Source: Chlorocebus sabaeus (Eukaryota; Chordata; Mammalia; Primates; Cercopithecidae). Taken from it: a stretch of DNA of 64,000 nucleotides. Each line of letters opens with the position of its first letter. The stretch's first letter is position 1. The DNA lies in contig NC_132910.1 in assembly GCF_047675955.1 (NCBI RefSeq), forward strand, positions 116,419,143-116,483,142. The letters are read 5' to 3'. Under the pieces are notes generated by a model that did no database searches, had not been told where the DNA came from, and saw nothing but the letters and a program-made list of their open reading frames with translations. A program made the position numbers and the translations under genes. This document shows positions 1 through 11,850 of the stretch, piece after piece.

Positions 1-1243
1 ATATTCTTTTTCACCCTTGTAGATGATCACACATACTCTGTTTTAGACATCACTGATTGGAACAACTATGACACAAGAAGAGAAATAGATGCTATATACT
101 TTCATGTGAATTTTGGCAACATGGTAAATTTACTTTGCTTTGGCAGGAAAATTATAGATTTTGATGGGCTGACTTGGTTTCTGGGCTCAGTGTGGTTACT
201 TCATGGAAATAGCCTTCAAAAACTTGTCAATACAGGATATGACACTATGTGTATATCTACATGAGTTTGTTCTTTTTTTCTTGGTTTTCCTGATTTTAAT
301 CCTGAAATTGGGGACTTTTTTAGGAAAATTTTGAGTACCTCACCCTCAGAAATATTTCTGAATACTCCAAATATTAGAAAGCAGGTTCTAAGGCTCGGTC
401 CTAAGAAGTCTGAAGAAACTGACTTCATTCTCTGTCATGTCGGCAGTCCTCTTCTCTTAGGCAGTTCCCGTTTGAAACTCACTACTGTTGAATCCTTCAA
501 TCAGTTGGCTGCCTATTAGAGTATTTTGGAAACACAACTTACCTTCCAGGTTATGTTACACTTAAAATATAAAACCTAGAATGCCTGAGTAACTTCAAGA
601 TTTAGAAACAATGATGATGAGAATTGATATATTTCATCACAATCATCTTCTATTTTTCCTTAAGTTTTCACTAGAATTAAGTCATTTGGAACACGTGAGA
701 AGTTTTCAAACTTTGGGCTAGGGATAAGAGAGGGCATTTGTACAGACACAGAAAGGACAAAATTTCCCCTCCGAGACTTGGTTTTAGCACATATTGTGTC
801 TTTTAAATCTTTTCACTGCCCAGGTCTGACCTATATGTCACAAATGATTTGAGAGATTAATGCTGAATAAATATCTATTCAAGCTATAACTTGGCCTGTC
901 TTTCAGATATACCTCGTTTTATAAGTTCCTAAATGTTAAAAAAAATCTTCCTTATTCAGAGTTAAGTATGAACATACATTGTCCTTCTGAAGAAATCATT
1001 TTCGTGAACTTAAACCTATTGAAAATAAAATACTTTGTGTCTGACTTACTCATAATAGATTTGCCTAGAATTCTTTTCTCTGCTTTAACTAAGGTCTCGA
1101 TAACCCAAATTCTCATAAGATTATAAAATTAGAGAATTAAATAAGTTAGGAATGACCTTGAAGAGTAATTTTATCTGCTCTAGGCAAGAATATACTCAAA
1201 CCACTTCAGAAAAGGTGAAGATATAGTCTGTTTTTAAATTCCA
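1..1243. other. Single-copy AT-rich DNA, no gene seen
   Basis: I see no recognisable repeat, RNA gene or persuasive exon here. Short open frames at 216-428 and 331-519 overlap on opposite strands and have no coding signature. Confidence 0.5.
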
Positions 1244-1361
1244 CCACCTCATAATTTCAGCAAATTGGGAGGCCAAGGCAGGAGGATTATCTGAGACCAG
1301 AAGTTTGAGATGAGCCTGGGCAGCATAGGGAGACCTCATCTCTACAAAAAAAAAAAAAAGT
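1244..1361 (+). repeat. Alu left-monomer fragment (FLAM/AluJ-like)
   Basis: The sense-strand Alu left arm is readable from the 'gggaggccaaggcaggagga' block to 'catctctac' followed by an A-run. There is no right arm, and divergence is high. This fits a free left monomer or an old truncated AluJ. Confidence 0.75.
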
Positions 1362-1375
1362 TTTTATCACCTTGT

Positions 1376-1640
1376 AGCGGGTTAAATGGTGGCCCTCAAA
1401 AGGATATGTCCATGTCCTAATCCCTGAAATGTGTTACTGTTGCCTTACTCAAAAAAAGAACCTTTTCAGATAAACTTATTAAGGACCTCTAGATGAGGTC
1501 GTTATCCCAGGTTATCTGGGTGGGCCTAAATCCCATGACAAGTGTCCTCATAAGAGACAGAATAGAAAACGGTATAGACACAGAGAAGAAGGCAATATGA
1601 AATAAAAACAACACAACTTCAGTTTTGTCTCCCAGCATCC
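1376..1640 (+). repeat. MaLR LTR fragment (MLT1-like)
   Basis: The first half resembles MLT1-type LTRs: 'tatgtccatgtcctaatccc', then 'ggtgggcctaaatccc' and 'gtcctcataagagacag'. The 3' half of the LTR is missing. It lies just upstream of a second, more complete MLT1-like LTR in the same orientation. Subfamily is uncertain. Confidence 0.6.
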
Positions 1641-1654
1641 GTTTAACATTCACT

Positions 1655-2322
1655 CAGTGTACTGGGTAGAATTGGATACTCCAAAAAGACGTGTTTAATT
1701 CCTAACACCTACTCCCTGTAAATGTGACATTATGCTTATGTGGAAATAGGATAGGATTTTACAGATGTCATCCAGTTAAGATGAGGTCATACTGCATTGG
1801 GGTGGGCCTTAATCCAATGACTAATGTTTCTTTTCTTTGAGACTGAGTCTTGCTCTGTCATCCAAGCTGGAGTGCAGTGGCTCAATTTTGGCTTACTGCA
1901 ACCTCCGCCTCCTGGGTTCAAGTGATCCTTAAACCTCAGCCTCCCAAATAGCTGGGATTACAGGCGTGCACCACTGTGCCTGGCCCAGTGACTAATGTTC
2001 TTATAAGAAGGAGGAAATTGGACAGAGAGAGGAGGATGACATGTGAAGATGAGACACACCCAGGAGACTGCCACATGAAGAGGGAGGCAGAGATTGAGTG
2101 ATGCATCCTCAAGCCAGAGAACACCAACGATGGCTGGCAATCAGCAGGAACTAGCAAGATCCATGGAACGTATTCTTCCCCAGAGCCTCTGGAGAGGGCA
2201 CCGCCCTGTCGACATTGTGATTTTGGACTCCTGGCCTTCTGAACTGCGAGATGATGAAGTTCCGTTGTCTTAACCCACCCAGTTTGTGGTGATTTGTTAT
2301 GGCAGGCACAGGACACTAACGC
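1655..2322 (+). repeat. MaLR LTR (MLT1-like), split by an Alu arm
   Basis: MLT1 landmarks are in order: 'aatgtgacattatgcttatg', 'gatgaggtcatac', 'gtgggccttaatccaatgac', 'gattttggactcctggcct' and 'cccacccagtttgtggt'. The LTR is interrupted at 1829-1988 by a reverse Alu arm. No internal retroviral sequence follows, so it is a solo or fragmentary LTR. Confidence 0.75.
1829..1988 (-). mobile_element. Alu right-monomer insertion (FRAM-like)
   Basis: This is a reverse-strand Alu right arm beginning with a T-rich tail and ending at 'caccactgtgcctggcc'. It has no left arm. An 11-bp target duplication, TGACTAATGTT, lies at 1818-1828 and 1989-1999, so this was a real insertion into the surrounding LTR. 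The 157-nt open frame in the minus orientation is only a shadow. Confidence 0.8.
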
Positions 2323-2744
2323 AACCTCTCAATTACTTATTTAGGAAAACTTGTTATTTCACAGTTTTGCCCACGAGTAGCTCAGGGTTATTGTCAGTTT
2401 TAAAGTTATCCCAACATGAGAAAGAACAGATAAGCAAAGTGACTTTATGGAAGAATCTTGGTAAACTGAGATAATATTCTGTTAACAAACGAGTCAACTT
2501 CTTTTACTTCCTGCCTCTCCTTTATGTTCTAAGATAGAATGAAGAAAGGGACGTTAGAAAAGAGAAACTTCGTTCTAGCTTCCTTCCTTATTTTTCAACA
2601 GTTTTTGTTTGTTTCTTTGCTAAATTTGCCTTCTGTTTTCTAAAAGTTAAGTTAGTTCTTCCTTTATTCTTGTGCTCAAAATTAATCATGGCCTTGCACT
2701 TCACATTTCTCTAAAATATTAGTTACCACAAAATGCTATTCATG
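2323..2744. other. Single-copy interval, nothing recognised
   Basis: AT-rich sequence between the MLT1-like LTR and the MER5A-like element. I see no repeat or exon structure that I can support. Confidence 0.4.
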
Positions 2745-2975
2745 TCCCAAGGATTTCAAACTATGGTGTAAATAAGAATCACTTGAGTATTATTATAAAA
2801 TGTGAATTGTCTGAGCCCAACATCCAGGAATAGTTATTCATTGAGTCTAATGTGAGGCTCAGAAATTGGTTTCTTTTTCTTTTTTTTTACTGTGTTTTTT
2901 TGTTTTTTAAATCAACTCCCTCTATGATTGTAAAGCTGGGGGATGGGTCACACTTTGGGAAACACACTTTAGTCC
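2745..2975 (+). repeat. MER5A-like hAT-Charlie element
   Basis: The left end has 'ttcaaactatggtgtaaata' and 'agaatcacttgag'. The middle has 'ctgagcccaacatccaggaa' and the right end 'cacactttgggaaacacac'. These match the order of the non-autonomous MER5A family. A T-rich stretch near 2875-2910 has expanded the middle. Confidence 0.65.
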
Positions 2976-3955
2976 ATCCTGGCTCAACTGACGGCAGGAG
3001 TGCTAATGAAAAATCAAAGCGTCCACGTTTTATGTCTCGATTTGTAATTCATTTTTTCCTCAATTTCATTTCTATGGGAATGAACCTTTCTTCTGTGACT
3101 CTGAAAAGCAATGTTTATTTCTAAAGTTTTCAAGGTTCCTTAGCCTTTTGTTCTGTTTGCTTGACAGTTTTATTTGTGTGCTCTTTTAAAGAGTTTAGGG
3201 GGAGTGGGTGGAGAGTGCCTCTCCCTGTCCCTAGATCTCCTAATGATCTGCACAACTCCCAATTCCTCCATTGCCTCTCCTCTCTCTTGCATTTCCCACA
3301 GCTCATTCTTCCAAGCAACCCATGACCATAGTATGTGAAACTCACAAGTAATAACTAAATAAATACTAGGCACTTTTACTATTGTTAGCTCAATTTATGG
3401 TAATCAGAAAGGTCAGCTATTATATCTAGCATTTTATTTACTTTTTAATTCTCAGTGCTCTAGGAATTGTACAGATACCTTCTGGCAATAGGCAGATTCA
3501 GAGATTCATAACTACTTGCAGTTTCTTGACCCTTATTGGGAATCCTAAACCCCATTTTTGACTTGCAATTTTTAAATGAAGATGAATTTTTTATTTAGAT
3601 GCGCTAGGATGTATTGTTTCAGCTGGCTAACATCTGGATGCTTTCTCAGCACATGCTGAAGACGGCATTTCTAGCATTGAGTCGTTTGTTCCAGGAACAC
3701 GAAGAGCTCGTTATTTACCATTGTTATTTTCTTTGACTCTTGAGAAAAATCAGTGCTACAAAAGTATAAACTTAAAGGGAAAAATGAATTAAAGCTGATA
3801 GAGTTCAAAATGTTGATATTCTGATTGTTATCTCCTGGATTCACCCTAAAATAATACTTTCTTTTTTGGAAAAGCATAAAAGAAAGATGAAGTTAGATTA
3901 ATTTTATTTTTATTTACATAGACTGTATATATTCTAAATTTTCCATTTTTTCAAA
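2976..3955. other. Single-copy interval, nothing recognised
   Basis: Two overlapping reverse frames (3130-3373) and one at 3671-3877 are short and lack coding features. I could assign no repeat family. Confidence 0.4.
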
Positions 3956-4160
3956 AACCTCTTGGAGTCATAGAATGCATCACTTGACCTTGAAGAGACC
4001 TTGGAGGTTATGGAGTTCTGCCTCCCACACAGCTCAGAAACATCCTCTGCTCAATCTTTGGCAGGTGGTCCTTCAGGCTGTTTGCTTAATGGCCGCTATT
4101 TGCAGAATGCTCTCCCTGGACAAAAACCAGTCCTTCCTTGAGTTAGTTTGAAACCAGGTT
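3956..4160 (-). repeat. Ancient CR1/L3-like LINE fragment
   Basis: The string 'gtcatagaatgcatcacttg' followed by 'gagaccttggaggttatgga' and then 'ggcaggtggtccttcaggct' resembles the reverse complement of mammalian L3/CR1 LINE 3' regions. It is very diverged and assigned by eye. Confidence 0.45.
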
Positions 4161-4267
4161 ATTAAACACCATTAATAAGATGAAAAAAATGGATGCAATT
4201 AATCATTCATCCATTTGTTCATTCACTTTTCCACCTGGTTCCAAAGGAGATTTAATGTACTTTATGC

Positions 4268-4495
4268 TGGAAGTGGTAAAGGACGGCGGACTTTGGAGTC
4301 AGACAGACCTGGGCTTGATTCTTGACTCACAAACTTGTTTCATGACATTAAGTTAGTTAGTTATATTTCTAAGCCAAATTTTCCTCTTCTGTTAATGGAG
4401 TTTTTAATAACAGTACCTACTTCATTGAGTGATTGTGAGGATTGAATGTCTGTTGGGAAATAATTCATGTTAATCACTATTAGGATTTAATAGTT
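4268..4495 (+). repeat. MIR SINE
   Basis: The MIR core reads in order: 'ttggagtcagacagacctgg', then a degraded 'ttgtttcatgacatt', then 'gtacctacttcattgagtga' and 'ttgtgaggattgaatg'. This is the usual forward MIR layout. Confidence 0.8.
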
Positions 4496-4548
4496 TTTAA
4501 TAACTTACTGTAGCAGAAAGAAAAAGTGCCAGACTTAACAATATGCAG

Positions 4549-4848
4549 GGTCTGTGCGTGGTGGCTCACGCCTGTAATCCTAGCATTTTGGGAGGACAAG
4601 ATGAGGGATCACTTGAGGCCAAGAGTTTGAAACCCCTCTGGACAACATAGCAGGACTCAGACTCTACAAAAATAAAAAAATTAACCAGGTGTGTTGGCCT
4701 ACACCATCATCCTAGCTACTCTGGAGGCTGAGGCAAGAGGATTGCTTTAACCCTGGAGTTTGAGGTTATAGTGTGCCATGGCTACTTCGCTGCACTCCAA
4801 TGTGGCGGAAAGAGCAAGACCCTGTCTCTAAAACAACAACAACAAGAC
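4549..4848 (+). mobile_element. Alu (old, AluJ-like)
   Basis: Both arms are present: 'ggctcacgcctgtaatccta' at the left, a middle A-rich linker at about 4667-4680, 'ctggaggctgaggcaagagg' in the right arm and a (CAA)-type tail. High divergence suggests AluJ. Confidence 0.85.
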
Positions 4849-5228
4849 ATGCACACAAAATATACAGAGATGGTAGCAAGATTCATTTGCTAATTTGGGT
4901 GCCATATTAAATTTTACTTTGTTCATGCAAAGGAAATCTATGACGCTAGTCCACCTTTGGTGAGGAAGCAGATTTCAGAGAATGAGAATGCCCAAGAGGT
5001 GTGGCCTACAGGATAGGCAGGCATTACTGAAGGAAAGCCTGGAGCAGCAGCTTCCTGTAAGATGAAGAAACAACACAAAAGAGGCCAAGTAATTCCTTCC
5101 TCCCTACATTCTTTCACCTTTTGGATTTTATTAAAATACTCATTGATTACTCATATTTATGCTGCAGTGAGGGAAAGAAAATGATAATCCCAGAGTACTA
5201 GAGAACATGTGAATATTAAAATTTATCA
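4849..5228. other. Single-copy spacer between inverted Alus
   Basis: Nothing recognised. It separates a forward Alu from a reverse Alu by about 380 bp, an arrangement that could fold into double-stranded RNA if transcribed. Confidence 0.4.
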
Positions 5229-5527
5229 TCATTATTTATTATTATTATTTTGAAACGGAGTCTCCTCGGTCACCCAGGCTGGAGCGCAATGGCGCCATCT
5301 TGGCTCACTGCAACCTCCGCCTCCTGGGTTTAAGACATTCTCCCACATCATCCCCCTGAGTAGCTGGGATTACAGGAACCCATAATGTCCAGCTAATTTT
5401 TGTATTTTTGTAGAAATGAGGTTTCACCATGTTGGCCAGGCTGGTCTTGAACTCCTGACCTCAGGTGATTTGCCCGCCTTGGCTACCAAAGTGCTGGGAT
5501 TACAGGTGTGGGCCACCATGCCTGGCC
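5229..5527 (-). mobile_element. Alu (AluJ/S)
   Basis: Full-length reverse Alu: a TTA-rich tail remnant, then 'cacccaggctggagcgcaat', 'tagctgggattacagga', 'gaggtttcaccatgttggcc' and a terminal 'gccaccatgcctggcc'. An open frame crossing 5416-5610 is Alu antisense sequence, not a gene. Confidence 0.9.
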
Positions 5528-5576
5528 TAATTTATTATTATATATTATATATGATACAGAATAATAAAATGAAACA

Positions 5577-6435
5577 TAATTTATCTATTCATCCAGCAAA
5601 TATTTATTGAGCTCCCATCTGTTGTAGTTTCTGGAGATGCTCTGGAAAAGAAAAATAAAGGAAAGAAAATCTATTTTTCATAAAGTTTACATTCTAGCGA
5701 GAGAGTAACAAGAAATAAATACGTCATACGTAAGTAGTACATGCAGTGGCAGGGGATAGTGATGAAGGGTGAGACAGGACAGAGTTCTTTTTACTTAAGT
5801 GAGCAGAAACCTGACAGTTGTAGGAGTGACCTAGAGAAGATGAAGGGACGTGCATTCCAGGCAGGGTGATAAGGAAGTCCACAAGCCCCAGGGTAGGATT
5901 CCACCAGAATGACTGGAGTTGGGCAAGAGGCTAGGAGTATGGAGGAAAGGAGTTCAAAGAGGCAGCCTGAGGCAGCTGAGAAAGATAAGGGAAAATAAGG
6001 CTAGGAACAGAAATTGAAGCAGGAAATGATGCACTGTATATGATGAAGAGACATTTTAAAAAGTGAGATGGACTAAAGTCTGTGAGACTTCTCTTAGGGA
6101 ACTCCCGTGACATAGTATCCAGATGTCAGATGATGAGGGTCAGGCCTGGGTGCCATCAGTGAGAATGAAGACAAAGTAATAATGGATCAGAAACTATTCA
6201 GAAAAAGAATGAAGGGCTTGGAAAATTGGACCTACAGGATGAAGGAGAGGACTAGTCCAAAGACTGTCTGAAAGTCTCAAGTCTTAGTGATTGGGAGAAT
6301 TCTGTCATAGTACTACTAACCAAGAGAAGAAAGCTAGGAAGACAACCAGAATATTGAGCATCAGAGTGGATGTGATTGGCATAAGCTGGTGGCAGCATAT
6401 TCCTGGGGAAATTTCCAATTAAAAGTTAGGCCTGT
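5577..6435 (-). repeat. L2 LINE, left part (split by L1)
   Basis: The start 'ccagcaaatatttattgagc' is the reverse complement of the L2 3' terminus. It is followed by 'gtttacattctagcgag', 'gtgcattccaggcagggtg' and further decayed L2 body in the same orientation. The element continues after the L1 insertion at 6436-7057. Confidence 0.7.
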
Positions 6436-7057
6436 TATGTGGAGAAAAGGGAATGCTTATACATTGCTGGTAGAAATGCAAATTAGTTTAACTTCTATGG
6501 AAAACAGTAGGAGATTTCTTTAAGAACTAAAAGTAGATCTACTATTCAATTCGGCAACTCCACTACTGAATATCTACCCAAAGGGAAAGAAGTCATTATA
6601 TAAAAAAGACACCTATATGCATCTGTTTATTGCAGTACAACTGTAAAGATAGGGAACCAATCTAAGTGCCCATCGACAAACAAGTGGATAAAGAAAATGT
6701 GCTATATATACTACACAGCATTCTACTCAGTCATAAAAAAGAACGAAATAATGTCCTTTACAGTAACTTGGATGGAACTGGAGGCCACTATTCTAAGTGA
6801 AGTAACTCAGGAATGGAAAACCAAATATCGTATGTTCTCACTTATAAGTGGGAGCTAAGCTATGAGTATGTGGAGGCAGACAGAATGATATAATGGACTT
6901 TGTAGATTCAGACAGGGGGCAGTGGGAGGGAGGGATGAAAAACTACATATTGGGTCCAATGTACACCACTCCGACTTCACCAATAAACAATTCATCCTCG
7001 TAATCAAAAAATGCTTGTACCTCAAAAGCTATTGAAATAAAAAATATATTTAAAAAA
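6436..7057 (+). mobile_element. 5'-truncated L1 3' end (primate L1P-type)
   Basis: The C-terminal ORF2 region is clear ('gtttattgcagtac', 'gtgcccatcgacaaac', 'ttctcacttataagtgggag'), followed by the 3' UTR and an A-rich tail. It is truncated to about 620 bp. A weak possible target duplication is AAAAGTTAGGCC (6421) against AAAAGTCAGGGC (7054). It inserted into the L2. Confidence 0.85.
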
Positions 7058-7211
7058 GTCAGGGCACCTATTTAAAGATCCTGGCAATGAAAGGAGAGAA
7101 GGCACATGGTACCCAGACAAGGCAGTAGAATCACACTTCTCAGGTTGGGGTGGATGCAGTAGAGGGTCATGTAAAGGACTTAGAGGTGCTATTAGAGGTG
7201 GATACATGTAT
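7058..7211 (-). repeat. L2 LINE, right part
   Basis: Sequence such as 'ggcaatgaaaggagagaagg' and 'ggatgcagtagagggtcatg' resumes the reverse L2 body interrupted by the L1. The assignment rests mainly on its position between the L1 and the next Alu. Confidence 0.45.
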
Positions 7212-7545
7212 GGCTGGGCACAGTGGCTCACGCCTCTCATCCCTACATTTTGGAAGGCTGAAGTGGTTGGACCACTTGAGGTCAAGAATTCGAGACTATC
7301 CTGGCCAACATGGTGAAACTGTGTCTCTACTAGAAACACAAAAAATTAGCTGGGCATGGTGGTGCAGGCCTGTAGTCCCAGCTACTCCAGAGACTGAGGT
7401 GTGAGAAACCCTTGAACTTGGGAGTCAGAGGGTTGCAGTGAGCTGAGATGGCACCATTACACTCCAGTCTGGGCTGGGTGACAGAGCAAGACTCTAACTA
7501 AAAAAACAAAAACAAAACAAAACAAAATAAAACAAAATATAAATG
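7212..7545 (+). mobile_element. Alu (AluS-like)
   Basis: Full-length forward Alu from 'ggctgggcacagtggctcac' to 'gtgacagagcaagactctaa', with a tail rich in (AAAAC) units. The open frames on both strands over it are Alu-derived. Confidence 0.9.
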
Positions 7546-7924
7546 CAAATTCTTTTGGAATTTGGCAAAGAATAAAATCTAGAATTCTGTAATGTGAATG
7601 GGTGGTGTAGTAATTTTAAATAAGGTCAATTTTGCTAAGAGGACCTGGGCTTTTTTAGATGAGTTCATTATTTTGAACAGTTGACAAATATTAATCCAAA
7701 ACCACAAATTCCTTTGTGTTGAATTTCAGGAGTTCAGGGAAGTAGAAACAGTATTTGTTGATAATTAGTTGTATTTCCATAAATATGAGTCAGAGAACAA
7801 ATAATCTTATAACACCAAACTAAAAGGTAGAGGTGGTGAAAGGACTGGAGTAATATAGAGAAGATAAAGGAGATGACAGGCTACACAAGGCTCTGTGAGT
7901 TTCTGAGATCCAACTTCATTTACT
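7546..7924. other. Single-copy interval
   Basis: AT-rich with no recognisable element or exon. Confidence 0.4.
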
Positions 7925-8120
7925 TCTTTGCTCAACAAATACTTGTTTATCATGTTATGATGTAATGGTCACTGTGCAGGGTTTTAAAGATTCTGAGAAA
8001 AAGTAGAGAAATATGGCCCTGCTCTCATGAAGCTTCAGTCTAAAGAGGAGAGCAGATGTTAAACAAATAATTACACAATTAAGACTGAATATGTTAGCAC
8101 GTGGAGAAGTACAGCATGAA
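7925..8120 (-). repeat. L2 LINE 3' fragment
   Basis: 'ctcaacaaatacttgtttat', 'ggccctgctctcatgaagct' and 'ttaaacaaataattacaca' follow the reverse complement of the L2 3' end in order. Confidence 0.7.
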
Positions 8121-9229
8121 AAAGGCAATCCCTATGTTCAGTTTCATAACCTTTCTACATAAGAAAGGTTATGGTGAGAGTGAGTTCCTCATGTACGTTA
8201 TCTGAGTTTGCAATTTTTTTTAAAGGAAGTTACCAACCCCATCAGTGTTTTACACTTAAGGTAACTATATACGTCATCATTCAAACCAGTTCACTGGTGC
8301 TAATCATTATGCCAGATAATGGCACAAAACAGGACCAATGCTCACTCTCTTTAAAGGGGCAATGAGGAGAGGACTCAAAGCAAATAAAATAATGAGAGAG
8401 ACAATGACAATTTGTTCAGCAAGTAACCAGTAGTTTTCATATGATGAAGTAAATAAATCAAGGAGTAAAGGAAATAACTATTTAGAGAAGTCCAATAGAA
8501 TGTAATTAAGACTAGTAGCATGAACCTAAACAGAGGAAAAATTGAGCTAAGTAAAGTACCAGCAACAATTTTCTAACAGCTAAGACAGATTATAAAAATC
8601 CTCTCAAGGGAAGGCACTTCAGCTAATGTGAACTGAAATATTAAAAATTAAAATGGAGAACATCCATGATATACATACCAGAAGAACTATGCCTTCACCA
8701 TTAAAAGATAATTGAACAAAGACATCTTTTCTATCTCTAATTCTTAATATTCTTGAAAAATTTCAAAGTTTTCATTTTTTTTTGTTCTTAAGGCAAAGAG
8801 CCCTTCTTTGTGATTGTGGTCTCTCATCTCAGTTGAGGTACTTAAAATCCCAAGACCAAACATTGCACAGCTCAGATCATATCCTGGTTTTAATCTGTTC
8901 ACTTAGTTTCTGTCTTAAAACAACAACAACAACAACAACAGCAATGTCCATGGCTGAAAAGTCCAAGAGTTCTTTCCTAAAAGATTCATTTACAAAAGAC
9001 ACAATTTAAATGAATGTCTTCACTGGGCGCCACAAAGGGCCAATCCGAGATACCCTATCCCCAAGTGTCTACTTTAAAAAGTCAAGGGAAACTGGCTCTA
9101 TCTGGGATAGGAAAGAGGGCAAGGCAGAATTCCAGCTTCTATAAATATTATATGATTCTTTTAATTTGGAAAGAATAAAAATTCATTTGGCCTAAAATAT
9201 TTGGATACATGTCTCAATTACTCTGTTAG
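8121..9229. other. Single-copy AT-rich interval
   Basis: No gene or repeat family recognised apart from the short (CAA)n run listed separately. Confidence 0.4.
8918..8943 (+). repeat. (CAA)n microsatellite
   Basis: Seven to eight CAA units in a row, ending in CAG-CAA. Confidence 0.9.
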
Positions 9230-9680
9230 TGTAAGCCCGCAGAAAGAATTGGCAGACAAAGTGCATGCTGGTGACTCAGTGTGAGGTGCTCTCTCCACCT
9301 TGGGGGGACGAAGGGGGAGCAGAGAACACTGAAGCCAGAAGCACTGACTTAAAATGGAGCATCTGATCCTTAAAGATCCCCTGGTATTTGTTGTCAGAGA
9401 TGTCAGCTGGATTTCAGTTCAGATAATTACATTTTGCTTGTCTAATGCCCCTAGCAATTTCCAATGGGATCTTCATTTCCCATCAGAAATCGCTCTGCAT
9501 GTGATGCTGTGCTTAATTAAACAACTGCCGTGTGCTAGCTCACAGGTGCTGTTTGTTTCAGTGGTCACTGAAGTGATCTCTCCCCAGGCCCGTGCCAGCC
9601 ATACTGCCCAGAATTGAATTCTCTCCAGAGAAGTTTCTCGTCCAAGATCCCCAGTAAAGAAAGTAAGTCAATCTTTAAGA
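9230..9680. promoter_or_regulatory. Candidate conserved non-coding element
   Basis: This block has higher sequence complexity and more CpG than its flanks and no repeat match. It carries a homeodomain-type palindrome TTAATTAA (9513-9520). A weak exon-like segment (9562-9662) sits between 'tttgtttcag' and 'gtaagt', but stops close its useful frames. An open frame at 9354-9617 (87 codons) resembles no protein I know. Conservation cannot be tested here. Confidence 0.3.
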
Positions 9681-11617
9681 AAGCAGAGTTTAGAAGCGAG
9701 TGACTACAGCATGGGTTTTAAGAGGCTGTGCTTTAAGAGGCTGAATTTCGACATGGCTCTTCAATATGTACTCCAGTGGACCAATTTAATCTGGGCTGTC
9801 TAAGTTGTCTCCTTTTTATAGGGATCTTGGGATCGATGTGTCCTGATAGAAAAAGAGAGATGATGGTAAGGTCTATGGCAATTAACTTTCATTTCAAGGA
9901 TTTGAGAGAACTTGGATAATTAAACTGTCAGGGAATCCTTACACATGTTTTATTTGTTTTACATTTTCTCAAAACAGACTCACCTAAATCATTTAATTAG
10001 ATGGGAATTAAGGTGGAGAATCCAGATATAAACTACCCAAGGAAAGCACTGTACTGAACCAAAGACTGATAGCATACCTCAGGACTCTTCTATTGTTCTT
10101 GTAAATGCGTTTTAACTGTAAAGTTTCCATGGGCATGTTATAATCCAACCATAGAAGCAATTATAATTAAAAAAATAAAAATTACTCTCATGTTCTTTAA
10201 CACAAGTAGCATGAATTCTTTATAGGGGATATACAGTGAGGAACCCCGGTGATGTGATGGACACAACATATTGTTCAACTCTATGTTAAAATGCCAACTT
10301 TTTATAAATTAAAATTACAGAGAAGACACTAATTCTGATTGTCAAAAAGATAGAACATTACAATTTTGTAATTTCACCTGTTTTTAGAAATACAATAAAT
10401 ATGGTAAAGAGGCAAAAATCTGGTAAATTATGGAGTTTATTTCTGTACTGATTCATAAAGATATATTATCCTTTCATGATTTTAATAATAGTATTATAGT
10501 GTATATGGAAGACAAGCCTGTAATCATTGGTAATTTGTGTTGTCTTGTTGTAATATGAATATTGACAATTATAGTAAGTTCATATTTTATTGAATATTTA
10601 AAATATTAAATGATTTTTTTTATTGAATACACCAGTACATCAGTTGTTTTTACACAGGAGAAATCCTTCTTTCTTCTTATTTGCCAGGGACTACTGAGGG
10701 AAAAAGGAAAGAAAATAGAGCTTCTTTCGTCTTTATTCTGGGGTTTTCTGCAATTTTTTTTTAAGAGAAAGGTAATGCATGTATTCAACTACATGTCTAG
10801 CTAAAAATACACTCTAATATAAAGTTTTAGAAGAGAAAACAGAAACATACATTATTTAGCTGTTTTATGAACTGAAAGAAAAAAATCAGAAAATAGTAGC
10901 AGCAACATGTTCTCTTATCAGCTACCCAAATCCCCACCACCTAGAGATCTCTATTTTTATGCTTTCCAGACAACTCTAGAAGAAAAGTTAAAGTCTGTAT
11001 TTCCAACATATTGCTGATATGGTGAAGCTCTTTAGTGAAAAACCAAAATCCTACTGTCTGAGAAAAGCATATCAGCAATGTCATAGGTCAGTCTCTCGGA
11101 ATAAGTTATCACTTTGACACTTGTGATTTACCCACCATGCGAGTTATCTGAAACAATTTTTCACCAAAAGGTGATGTCTTTTCTGGAATATCTTTCACAT
11201 TTCTAAATGCTTATCATCCAGTTTTGCTTATTCTTTCATACATTTATCTCCTTTTAGCCCTAGAGAACCATTAAGATGGCTTATATGGATACAGAAAATA
11301 ACCCAAGATTAAATGAAAACCAAATTACATGAATAAAGAAAATGGGCTCACAGAATGAGAATAGGAACAAAATCATTAAGTCAGGAATATGATTCTAGGT
11401 AAATGCTTAAGGTTTCTTCCCTGCTGAAAGGGGCTCATGAATTTCATTTACACTTTTAGTAAGCAATATAAGGATAAAAGGAATCATTTGCTCAGGAGAA
11501 GCCCAATTATTCTTGGTACTGAAACTGATAGTGGCCTCTCCCATGAGCCCTCATAAAGGGGAAACTGTGATTTAATGAGTAATATCCTTGTGGCCTCCTT
11601 ACATTTTATGGAGACAG
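9681..11617. other. Single-copy AT-rich interval
   Basis: About 1.9 kb with no recognisable gene or repeat. Overlapping short frames on both strands near 10606-10804 are a chance product of T/A-rich sequence. Confidence 0.4.
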
Positions 11618-11850
11618 TGTGGTCCAGTTTATGAGCTACCTAGTAAGATCTAGATTTGAACAGGCTCTGTACTTTCATCACTGACTCTGTGACCTCAGGA
11701 AATTAATTTACCTGTGAAGTCCCAGTTTGCGTATTTGTAAAGTGTGTCCACCTCATATGAGGCGAGGATTAAATAAGACAATGCACATGAAATGCCCAGC
11801 AAAACCACTGGCACCTGGTGAGTGCTCGATAAGTGTTAGCTTTTACTAAT
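11618..11850 (+). repeat. MIR SINE
   Basis: 'tagatttgaacaggctctgt', 'ctgactctgtgacctcagg', 'ccagtttgcgtatttgtaaa', 'ggattaaataagacaatgca' and 'tggtgagtgctcgataagtg' follow the MIR order, giving a nearly full-length copy. Confidence 0.85.

Noticed and set aside
1936..2316. 126-codon reverse open frame
   Set aside because: It lies within the MLT1-like LTR and the inserted Alu arm.
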